This document shows positions 7,978 through 16,700 of a stretch of DNA of 23,676 nt, piece by piece. Numbering within the stretch: position 1 is the stretch's first letter; every line of letters begins with the position of its first letter. The translations under genes and the position numbers were made by a program. Source of the DNA: Clostridia bacterium (lineage in GTDB: Bacteria; Bacillota; Clostridia; Oscillospirales; Acutalibacteraceae); NCBI GenBank assembly GCA_900769535.1, contig CAAGHB010000092.1:1-23676 (forward strand). The letters are read 5' to 3'. The notes beneath the pieces are model-generated. The model was not told where the DNA came from. It made no database searches and worked only from the letters and a program-made list of their open reading frames with translations.

Positions 7978-8005
7978 TTGACATAAATTAACTGTTTGGT
8001 ATAAT
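7978..8005 (+). promoter_or_regulatory. Promoter of the beta-glucosidase gene
   Basis: TTGACA (7978-7983), 16 bases, TATAAT (8000-8005): both boxes are perfect consensus. Predicted start near 8012, about 24 bases before the ATG. It is divergent from, and back-to-back with, the radical SAM promoter. Confidence 0.88.
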
Positions 8006-8035
8006 TTAATTAAGTTTGAATTTGGGGGTATAAAA

Positions 8036-9397
8036 ATGTTTGGTAAGGATTTTGTATGGGGCGCCGCAACCGCCGCATATCAGATTGAAGGAGGAGCTTA
8101 CGAGGACGGAAAGGGACTGTCGATTTGGGACACCTTCTGTCAGCGTGGAGGAAAGATTCTTTCGTCCGATACGGGTGACGTTGCCTGCGACAGCTACCAC
8201 CGATTCAAAGAGGACGTAGCCATAATGAAGGAGCTCGGGCTCAAAGGATACCGTTTCTCGATTGCTTGGACACGTATTTTGCCGAATGGCGTCGGCGAAA
8301 TAAATCAAAAGGGGATCGATTATTATAACGCGCTCATCGATGAACTTATCGAAAACGGAATTGAACCGTTTGTTACCCTCTTTCATTGGGATTATCCTAA
8401 CGAACTGTTTTACAAGGGTGCGTGGCTTAATGCCGAGTCGCCCGATTGGTTTGAAGAATATGCAAGGGTATGTGTAAGAGCTTTTGGCGACAGAGTAAAG
8501 AATTTTATTACGTTCAACGAGCCCCAGTGCTTTATCGGCAACGGGTTTAACGGCGGCGGCCATGCACCTTCGCTTAATTTTGGCGTCAGAGAGCTTATAC
8601 GAATGGCTCACCACGTTATGCTTGCGCATGGAAAAGCGGTTGTGGCAATGCGTGAGGAATATGACGATTTAAAGATTGGATACGCTCCGACGGGCTCGTT
8701 TTTTTACCCCGAAAATCCCGAAAGTCAGGCAGATATTGACGTAGCGTATAATAAAACGTTCGAAACCGGTGACGGCGGTGACGATTTTGGCTGGACTGTT
8801 GCCTGGTGGCTTGACCCGATTCTGCTCGGAAGATATCCCGAGGACGGACTTAAAATTTACGAAAAATATTTGCCTGACGGCTGGCAGGACGACCTCAAAA
8901 TAATCTCACAGCCGATTGATTTCTGCGGTCAGAATTTATATAACGGCTATGGAGTGAGAGCAGGGGAGAATGGTGAGCTTTGCTGGGAGAAAAGATACAC
9001 CGGCTTCCCCCATACAGGAAATATGTGGCCTGTAACTCCCGAGGCAATAAAGTGGTGCGCTCTGTTTACAAATCGCCGCTATGGAAATATACCCATTTAC
9101 TTTACCGAAAACGGAATGGCAGGCAGCGACGTGATTTCCCTCGACGGAAAGGTGCACGACCCCAACCGAATTGATTTTTTACACCGTTACCTTATCGAGC
9201 TTAGCGAAGCTATCGACATGGGCGCAAACGTAAAGGGCTATTTCCAGTGGTCGTTGCTTGATAATTTCGAGTGGTCAAACGGCTACCGTGACCGATTCGG
9301 TATAGTTTATGTCGATTATCCTACCGGTAACCGAATTATAAAGGATAGCGGCTATTGGTATAAGGATGTTATCGCATCAAATGGCGAAAATCTTTAA
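8036..9397 (+). CDS. bglA: Beta-glucosidase, glycoside hydrolase family 1
   Basis: The 453-residue enzyme is a retaining GH1 beta-glycosidase that cleaves beta-glucosides such as cellobiose, and often beta-galactosides, in the cytoplasm (no signal peptide). The N-terminal FVWGAATAAYQIEG (6-19) is the GH1 N-terminal signature. TFNEP (159-163) carries the acid/base Glu162, and YFTENG (355-360) carries the nucleophile Glu358. SLLDNFEWSNGY (406-417) contributes the aglycone and -1 subsite residues. The length matches bacterial BglA. The ATG at 8036 has GGGGG (8024-8028) seven bases before it. A 6-phospho-beta-glucosidase is the main alternative; the FEWSNGYRDRFG pattern with Glu412-Trp413 is typical of enzymes acting on unphosphorylated sugars, and no PTS gene is adjacent. 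It is a single-gene unit between a consensus promoter and a terminator. Confidence 0.93.
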   Translation: MFGKDFVWGAATAAYQIEGGAYEDGKGLSIWDTFCQRGGKILSSDTGDVACDSYHRFKEDVAIMKELGLKGYRFSIAWTRILPNGVGEINQKGIDYYNALIDELIENGIEPFVTLFHWDYPNELFYKGAWLNAESPDWFEEYARVCVRAFGDRVKNFITFNEPQCFIGNGFNGGGHAPSLNFGVRELIRMAHHVMLAHGKAVVAMREEYDDLKIGYAPTGSFFYPENPESQADIDVAYNKTFETGDGGDDFGWTVAWWLDPILLGRYPEDGLKIYEKYLPDGWQDDLKIISQPIDFCGQNLYNGYGVRAGENGELCWEKRYTGFPHTGNMWPVTPEAIKWCALFTNRRYGNIPIYFTENGMAGSDVISLDGKVHDPNRIDFLHRYLIELSEAIDMGANVKGYFQWSLLDNFEWSNGYRDRFGIVYVDYPTGNRIIKDSGYWYKDVIASNGENL

Positions 9398-9429
9398 ATA
9401 GACAGCTAAATATAATGTAAATTGCAGAA

Positions 9430-9464
9430 TGCAGGGTAAAAATGGCTTTTACCCTGCATATTTT
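9430..9464 (+). terminator. Rho-independent terminator after bglA
   Basis: TGCAGGGTAAAA (9430-9441) pairs perfectly with TTTTACCCTGCA (9447-9458) around a five-base loop, followed by TATTTTATT. It separates the beta-glucosidase from the rpoB transcript. Confidence 0.88.
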
Positions 9465-9505
9465 ATTGCTTTTGTCAAAAAAAGAAAAAAATTAAAAAAT
9501 ACCCC

Positions 9506-9534
9506 TTGACTACTTGAAAAAGGTGGTATATAAT
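9506..9534 (+). promoter_or_regulatory. Promoter of the rpoBC operon
   Basis: TTGACT (9506-9511), a 17-base spacer and TATAAT (9529-9534) form a near-consensus sigma-A promoter just after the bglA terminator. Predicted start near 9541. Confidence 0.88.
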
Positions 9535-9540
9535 ACTAAA

Positions 9541-9704
9541 CTACACTAATATTGGGATTTTATGCCCATAGGTATATTTTGTGTGTCGCAGGTAATGCGA
9601 AAAGTAACAAAAACTATTACAAAAATTGGAAATATTTTGTTTATTTTTTCGACATTATCCGCGAAGTAAAAGCGTTTAAATATCTTATAGGAGTGATAAA
9701 GCTA
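9541..9704 (+). other. 5' leader of rpoB, about 164 nt
   Basis: Together with the bglA terminator and the rpoB promoter, this fills the 307-base interval between the two genes. It includes two small hairpins, TGGG/CCCA (9553-9568) and TCGCA-GGTAA-TGCGA (9586-9600), and then AT-rich sequence. An open frame in phase with rpoB runs through it from an ATT, but has no ribosome binding site and an un-RpoB-like sequence, so I treat it as untranslated. No T-tract terminator or known riboswitch is visible. Confidence 0.4.
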
Positions 9705-12700
9705 ATGGTGAATGTCAAACCGGTGCATTTTGGCAAAACCGAGCGAATGAGTTTTTCAAAAATCAATGAGATTTTGGACATGCCGAACCTTATTGAAATT
9801 CAGAAAAATTCATACAAGTGGTTCCTCGAAAAGGGACTGAAAGAAGTGCTTAGCGAAATGTCCGAAATCACGGACTATTCCGAAAAACTTAAATTGCGCT
9901 TCCTTGATTTCAGACTCGACGAAACCCCCAAATATTCCGTTATGGAATGCAAGGAGAGAGACACAACCTACGCAACGCCCATGCGCGTGAGAGCACAGCT
10001 CATTAACGAAGAAACGGGCGAAATTAAAGAAAGCGAAGTATTCATAGGCGATTTTCCGCTTATGACCGATTCCGGTACCTTTGTTATCAACGGCGCCGAG
10101 CGAGTAGTTGTATCTCAGCTTGTTCGTTCACCCGGCGTATATTACAGCAAGGTGACCGATAAATCGGGACGCGACCTTTTCAGCTCCACAGTTATACCTA
10201 ATAGAGGCGCCTGGCTCGAATACGAAACCGACCAGAGCGAAGTTCTCTATGTTCGTATAGATAAGAATAGAAAGATTCCGCTGAGTACCTTTGTTCGTTC
10301 ACTCGGTATGTTTGTTTGCGTCGCAAACAACCCCGATGCTTTCAAATTTGATATAAACGGCAAGGATGCAAAAATGCTCGAAAACATCCGTCAGCTCGTT
10401 GCTGATTCGGTATATATCAATTCGGATTCTTCCTATGCCGAAATGACAAATGAGCACATGCGTCAGCTTTTCGGAAACGATGAACGCTTTGGCTACACAC
10501 TTGAAAAAGACGCAACAAAGACGGTTGACGAAGCATTATTAGAGGTATATAAAAAGCTTCGTCCCGGCGAACCTTTTACTATCGAAGGTGCCGTTGCCCA
10601 TCTTTACAACCTCTTCTTTGATCCGCATAGATACGACCTTTCACGCGTAGGTAGATATAAGTATAATAAAAAGCTCAGCATCGCAAACCGCCTTATCGGC
10701 AGAAAGCTTGCGCAGCCGGTAGTTAACTCCTTCACAGGCGAGATTATGGCTGACGCAGGTGACATTGTCACAAAGGAACAGGCCCTTGCTATGCAGGATG
10801 CAGGTGTATACTGCGCCTATATTATGGTAGGGGACAATAGCGAAACCGAACGCGAAATGAAGGTTATCGCAAACGGCGTAGTCAACGTAAGAAACTTTGT
10901 AAACGATACAGTTTATGAGCAAATCAAGGACGTTATTAACGAGGACGTTTCAATCGAAGCACTCAAAAGAGCCCTCGAAAATGCCGCCGATGACGAGGAG
11001 CTTATCAATATGTTCCTCGACAACCCCGCAGCATTCATCTCTAATCATATTACCTTTGATGATATGTTTGCATCAATCAACTATTTCGTTAACCTTGCCC
11101 ATAATATAGGTAACGTTGACGATATCGACCATTTGGGCAACCGCCGTATTCGCTCTGTCGGCGAATTGTTGCAGAATCAGTTCCGCATCGGCTTTGCAAG
11201 AATGGAACGCGTAATCCGCGAAAAAATGACCTTACAGGCGCAGGATATTGATACAATGACTCCCCAGTCGCTTGTTAATATCCGTCCAGTTGTTGCCGCT
11301 GTAAAGGAATTCTTTGGTTCATCTCCGCTTTCACAGTTTATGGACCAGACAAACCCCTTGTCAGAGCTTACACACAAGCGCCGTTTATCAGCGCTTGGTC
11401 CCGGCGGTCTTTCACGTGACCGTGCAGGATTCGAGGTTCGTGACGTACATTACAGCCACTATGGCCGTATGTGTCCTATTGAAACGCCGGAAGGTCCTAA
11501 CATCGGACTTATTTCCTATCTTGCAACCTATGCAAGAATTAACGAATACGGCTTTGTCGAAACCCCCTTCCGTAAGGTTGACAAGACTACGGGAAAGGTT
11601 CTCGACGAAGTGGTTTATATGACCGCTGACGAAGAGGATAACTACACCGTAGCTCAGGCGAACGAGCCGCTCGACGAGCATGGACGCTTTAAGAATAAGG
11701 CGGTTACCTCACGTTATCGCGACGAATTCCGCGAAGTTTCACCCGATGCAGTTGATTTCATGGACGTATCACCGAAAATGGTTGTTTCGGTTGCTACCGC
11801 TATGATTCCCTTCCTCGAAAACGACGATACCAACCGAGCGCTCATGGGCTCGAACATGCAGAAGCAGGCAGTGCCGCTTCTTAAAACCGAAAATCCGATT
11901 GTTGCTACCGGTATGGAATACCAGGCAGCAGTTGATTCGGGCGTAGTCGTTCTTGCAAAGCGCGCAGGTGAGGTTATAAGCGTTAGCGCTGATATTATCG
12001 AAATCCGCGCAGAAAACGGTGAAATCGACACCTATAAGCTTATCAAGTTCCTTCGTTCAAACCACGGTACCTGCGTCAACCAGCGTCCTATCGTAAGCGT
12101 TGGCGAAAAGGTAGAGGAAAAGGCAGTTATCGCCGACGGTCCCGCTACCTGCAATGGTGAAATCTCGCTTGGTAAGAATGCACTTATCGGATTTATGACC
12201 TGGGAAGGTTATAACTACGAGGACGCCGTCCTTCTTAACGAACAGCTCATCAGAAACGATGTATATACATCTATTCATATCGAAAAATACGAAATCGAAG
12301 CCAGAGATACAAAGCTCGGACCGGAAGAAATTACACGTGACATTCCTAACGTCGGCGAGGACGCATTAAAGGACCTCGACGAGCGCGGAATTATCCGTAT
12401 CGGTGCTGAGGTTCGTGCCGGTGACATCCTCGTTGGTAAGGTTACACCGAAGGGTGAAACCGAACTCACCGCCGAGGAACGTTTGCTCCGCGCAATCTTT
12501 GGCGAAAAGGCACGCGAGGTTAGAGATACCTCTCTGCGCGTACCTCACGGCGAATACGGCACAATCGTTGACGTTGACGTATTTACTCGCGAAAATTCAA
12601 GCGAACTCAACCCCGGCGTCAGCATGGTCGTACGATGCTACATCGCTCAAAAGCGTAAAATCAGCGTAGGAGATAAGATGGCCGGACGTCACGGAAACAA

Positions 12701-13733
12701 GGGCGTAGTTTCCCGTATTCTCCCTGTCGAAGATATGCCGTTCCTCCCGGACGGAAGACCGCTTGATATCGTGCTTAACCCCCTCGGCGTACCTTCACGT
12801 ATGAATATCGGACAGGTACTCGAAGTTCATCTTGGCCGTGCGGCAAAGGCACTCGGCTGGAAAGTTTGCACACCTGTATTTGATGGCGCACACGAGAGCG
12901 ATATTTTCGATGCGTTTATTGACGCAGGCGTATACAGAGACGTTAAATTCAACGAAATTGACAAGAAAATCGGCGAATCTCTCGACGGAAAGATTCTTGT
13001 CACCGAAGAAATTGACGAAAACGGCAAAAAGCAGGTATTCACACTTGACAAGGCCGACAGAACCAATATCGAAAAGCTCACCGAGCTTGCCGAAAAGAAA
13101 ATTCTTAAAGTCGTTGACGGTAAAACATGGCTCTATGACGGCAGAACAGGCGAAATGTTCGATAATCCCGTTACAGTCGGTTATATGTATTACCTTAAAC
13201 TGCATCACCTTGTTGACGATAAGATTCATGCACGTTCAACCGGTCCGTACTCACTCGTAACTCAGCAGCCGCTCGGTGGTAAAGCGCAGTTCGGTGGTCA
13301 GCGTTTCGGAGAAATGGAAGTTTGGGCACTTGAAGCTTACGGTGCGGCATATACACTTCAAGAAATTCTTACCGTTAAGTCGGACGATATCGTCGGACGT
13401 GTAAAGGCATACGAGGCAATTGTAAAGGGTCAGAATATACCCAAGCCGGGAGTTCCCGAATCCTTTAAGGTTCTCATTAAGGAACTTCAATCACTTGGTC
13501 TCGACATTCGTGTGCTTGATAAGTATAACGAAGAGATTGACCTTAAACAGAATTTTGAGGATGACGATGCCGATATGGTTATAGGTCCGATAGATGATGC
13601 GGAAACTCTTGAAGAAGAGACGGTAAACGACGGTCTCGACGGTTTCAGTCTCGAAGATGAGAACGGCGACCCGATTACCGACGTTGCCGATGAAACAGAT
13701 GACGTTGACGATTTTGTCGACGATATGGAATAA
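9705..13733 (+). CDS. rpoB: DNA-directed RNA polymerase subunit beta
   Basis: The 1342-residue RpoB forms one pincer of core RNA polymerase. The start MVNVKPVHFGKTERMSFSKI at 9705 follows TAGGAG (9688-9693) and matches clostridial RpoB. The rifampicin pocket, LSQFMDQTNPLSELTHKRR then LSALGPGGL (about 542-569), has the usual sensitive residues at the Asp516, His526 and Ser531 positions (E. coli numbering). NYEDAVLLNE and KMAGRHGNKG carry the conserved active-centre residues, and the C-terminal GPYSLVTQQPLGGKAQFGG clamp region is intact. The protein is longer than B. subtilis RpoB: about 57-60 extra residues lie between FNEIDKK and KTWLYDGRTGE (about 1082-1140), and a very acidic tail of about 60 residues ends in DDVDDFVDDME. 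The stop at 13731-13733 is directly followed by the GGAGGG ribosome binding site of rpoC, so the two genes are tightly coupled. Confidence 0.98.
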   Translation: MVNVKPVHFGKTERMSFSKINEILDMPNLIEIQKNSYKWFLEKGLKEVLSEMSEITDYSEKLKLRFLDFRLDETPKYSVMECKERDTTYATPMRVRAQLINEETGEIKESEVFIGDFPLMTDSGTFVINGAERVVVSQLVRSPGVYYSKVTDKSGRDLFSSTVIPNRGAWLEYETDQSEVLYVRIDKNRKIPLSTFVRSLGMFVCVANNPDAFKFDINGKDAKMLENIRQLVADSVYINSDSSYAEMTNEHMRQLFGNDERFGYTLEKDATKTVDEALLEVYKKLRPGEPFTIEGAVAHLYNLFFDPHRYDLSRVGRYKYNKKLSIANRLIGRKLAQPVVNSFTGEIMADAGDIVTKEQALAMQDAGVYCAYIMVGDNSETEREMKVIANGVVNVRNFVNDTVYEQIKDVINEDVSIEALKRALENAADDEELINMFLDNPAAFISNHITFDDMFASINYFVNLAHNIGNVDDIDHLGNRRIRSVGELLQNQFRIGFARMERVIREKMTLQAQDIDTMTPQSLVNIRPVVAAVKEFFGSSPLSQFMDQTNPLSELTHKRRLSALGPGGLSRDRAGFEVRDVHYSHYGRMCPIETPEGPNIGLISYLATYARINEYGFVETPFRKVDKTTGKVLDEVVYMTADEEDNYTVAQANEPLDEHGRFKNKAVTSRYRDEFREVSPDAVDFMDVSPKMVVSVATAMIPFLENDDTNRALMGSNMQKQAVPLLKTENPIVATGMEYQAAVDSGVVVLAKRAGEVISVSADIIEIRAENGEIDTYKLIKFLRSNHGTCVNQRPIVSVGEKVEEKAVIADGPATCNGEISLGKNALIGFMTWEGYNYEDAVLLNEQLIRNDVYTSIHIEKYEIEARDTKLGPEEITRDIPNVGEDALKDLDERGIIRIGAEVRAGDILVGKVTPKGETELTAEERLLRAIFGEKAREVRDTSLRVPHGEYGTIVDVDVFTRENSSELNPGVSMVVRCYIAQKRKISVGDKMAGRHGNKGVVSRILPVEDMPFLPDGRPLDIVLNPLGVPSRMNIGQVLEVHLGRAAKALGWKVCTPVFDGAHESDIFDAFIDAGVYRDVKFNEIDKKIGESLDGKILVTEEIDENGKKQVFTLDKADRTNIEKLTELAEKKILKVVDGKTWLYDGRTGEMFDNPVTVGYMYYLKLHHLVDDKIHARSTGPYSLVTQQPLGGKAQFGGQRFGEMEVWALEAYGAAYTLQEILTVKSDDIVGRVKAYEAIVKGQNIPKPGVPESFKVLIKELQSLGLDIRVLDKYNEEIDLKQNFEDDDADMVIGPIDDAETLEEETVNDGLDGFSLEDENGDPITDVADETDDVDDFVDDME

Positions 13734-13747
13734 GGAGGGAATAAGAC

Positions 13748-16700
13748 ATGGCAGATATACAGTTTGAATCAATTAAAATAGGTCTTGCTTCCCCTGAACA
13801 GATTAGGGCTTGGTCTTCCGGCGAGGTAACAAAACCGGAAACCATCAACTACCGTACCCTTAAACCCGAACGCGACGGTCTTTTCTGCGAAAAGATTTTC
13901 GGACCGACAAAGGACTGGGAATGTCATTGCGGAAAGTACAAGCGTATCAGATATAAGGGCAAGGTGTGCGAACGCTGCGGAGTTGAAGTTACTCGTGCAA
14001 AGGTTCGTCGCGAAAGAATGGGAACAATTGAACTTGCTTCCCCCGTATCGCACATCTGGTATTATAAAACAATTCCGTCGAGAATGGGTCTCATTCTCGA
14101 CGTAACCCCCCGCGTACTCGAACAGGTACTCTATTTCTCACAGTATATCGTAACCGATCCCGGTAATACCCCGCTTGAAAAGAAGCAGCTTCTTACCAAC
14201 GATCAGTACAATGAAATGAGAGAAAAGTACGAGGACGATTTTAAAGCAGGAATGGGCGCAGAAGCTATCAAAACCCTTCTTGAAGAAATCGATCTCGACG
14301 CTCTTTCCGCTGAATTAAAGAGTGAAATTGAGTCTGCATCAGGTGCCGGCCAGAAAAAAATCCGACTCGTTAAGCGCCTCGAAATCGTTGAGGCCTTCCG
14401 TCAGTCAGGAAACCGTCCCGAATGGATGATTATGGACGTAATTCCGGTAATTCCGCCCGATTTGCGCCCGATGGTTCAGCTCGACGGCGGTCGCTTTGCG
14501 ACAAGTGACCTTAACGACCTCTATCGCCGCGTTATCAATAGAAATAATCGTTTGAAGAGACTTCTCGAACTCAATGCGCCCGACATCATTGTCCGCAATG
14601 AAAAGAGAATGCTTCAAGAAGCGGTTGATGCGCTTATTGATAACGGCCGTCGCGGAAGAGCTGTTACAGGCCCGAGCAACCGCGCACTCAAATCGCTTTC
14701 AGACATGCTTAAAGGTAAGCAGGGACGCTTCCGTCAGAACCTTCTCGGTAAGCGTGTTGACTACTCCGGACGTTCGGTTATCGTAGTTGGTCCTGAACTG
14801 AAAATGTATCAGTGCGGTTTGCCGAAGGAAATGGCACTTGAACTCTTTAAACCCTTTGTAATGAAGCGCCTTGTTGAAACAAACATGGCTTCTAATATTA
14901 AGACAGCACGTAAGATGGTTGACCGTGTTCGACCTGAGGTTTGGGACGCTCTCGGCACAGTAATCAAGGAACATCCCGTACTTCTCAACCGTGCGCCTAC
15001 ACTTCACCGTCTCGGTATCCAGGCGTTTGAGCCGGTACTCGTCGAAGGTCGAGCAATTAAGCTCCACCCCCTCGTTTGTACCGCGTATAACGACCACTTC
15101 GACGGAGACCAGATGGCTGTTCACGTACCCCTTTCAGCAGAGGCACAGGCAGAAGCACGCTTCCTTATGCTCGCTGCCAACAACCTTTTAAAACCGTCTG
15201 ATGGTAAACCGGTTGCCGTTCCTACACAGGATATGGTCCTCGGTTCATACTATCTTACAATTACAAAGTTTGACGAACCCGGCGTAGGAAAGATTTTCCG
15301 TAGCGAAGACGAGGCAATCATGGCCTACGAAAGCGGCGCAATCGGACTTCATTCGCCCATTCGCGTTCGCAGAACAGGCGAATTCAACGGCGAAACAATT
15401 ACCCGAATGATCGACGCTACCGTTGGTTTCTTCATCTTTAACCGTTCAATTCCGCAGGACCTCGGCTTTGCAAAGCGTACCGAGGGACACGAACTCGACC
15501 TTGAAATTTGCTTCACCCGCAAGGACGCTGAAAAGCCGATTATCGAGAGCGAGGACGACATCAAGCAGAATAAGGTCGGCAAAAAGATGCTCGGAAAGAT
15601 TATCGACGCTTGTATCAAAAAGCACGGTACTTCCGAAACAGCTATTGTCCTCGATAACGTAAAGGCAACCGGCTACAAGTACTCAACAAAGGGCGCAATC
15701 ACCGTATCGGTTTCCGACGCTATTATTCCGCCCGAAAAGGCACAGTATATTGCCGAAAGCGAGCAGGAAGTTGAACGCATTAAGACCATGTACAAGCGCG
15801 GATTTGCCAGCGAAGATGACAGATACCGTCTTGTTATCGAATCATGGAACAGAACAACCGAAAAGGTTGCTGACGCGTTGAAGGATAACCTTGACGAATA
15901 CAACCCGATATTCATGATGGCTGATTCAGGAGCCCGTGGTTCAATGAACCAGATTCGTCAGCTCGCAGGTATGCGCGGACTTATCGCCAATACCGCAGGT
16001 AAGACCATCGAGGTTCCCATTCGTGCTAACTACCGTGAAGGACTTAACGTACTCGAATACTTCATTTCCTCACGTGGTGCTCGAAAGGGATTGGCCGATA
16101 CCGCTCTCCGTACCGCCGACTCGGGTTACCTCACACGTCGTCTCGTTGACGTATCTCAGGACGTAATTATCCGAGAGGATGATTGCGAAACCGACGACGG
16201 ACTCACAGTATATTCAATCTATGACCGTCCTATCGAAATCTGTAAGAAGGCAGAGGCCGAAATGCTCGAAAATGCTAAGCTCGACGGAAAGGGAGAACCC
16301 TCTCTTGATGAAAGAGAAGAGCTTCTCGAACAGCGCTTCGGAAAGCCGATCGAACCGCTTACCGAGCGCTTGACAGGACGTTATCTTGTAAACGATTGTA
16401 TCAATAATGAAACAGGCGAGGTTGTAGTAACCGCATCGGTTATGATGACCGAGGATGAGGCCGAGCTCGTATATCGCACCGAAAGAGCTAATCAGAACAC
16501 CGTATTCCCGTGTGTAAAGATTCGTTCAATTCTCGGCTGTCATGCAAAGCACGGCATTTGTAAAAAATGCTACGGCGAAAACCTTGCTAACAAGCTTCCC
16601 GTTACAGTCGGCGAAGCAGTCGGTATTATTGCAGCTCAGTCAATCGGCGAACCGGGTACCCAGCTTACCATGCGTACCTTCCATACCGGCGGTATCGCTA

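Noticed and set aside
9552..9704. N-terminal extension of rpoB by 51 codons from an upstream in-frame start
   Set aside because: The extension starts at ATT without a ribosome binding site, resembles no RpoB, and lies in the predicted leader; TAGGAG and a canonical N-terminus support 9705.
12795..13260. Overlapping ORFs of 84-144 residues on both strands within rpoB
   Set aside because: Shadows of the rpoB frame caused by its biased codon use; sequences are low-complexity and match nothing.
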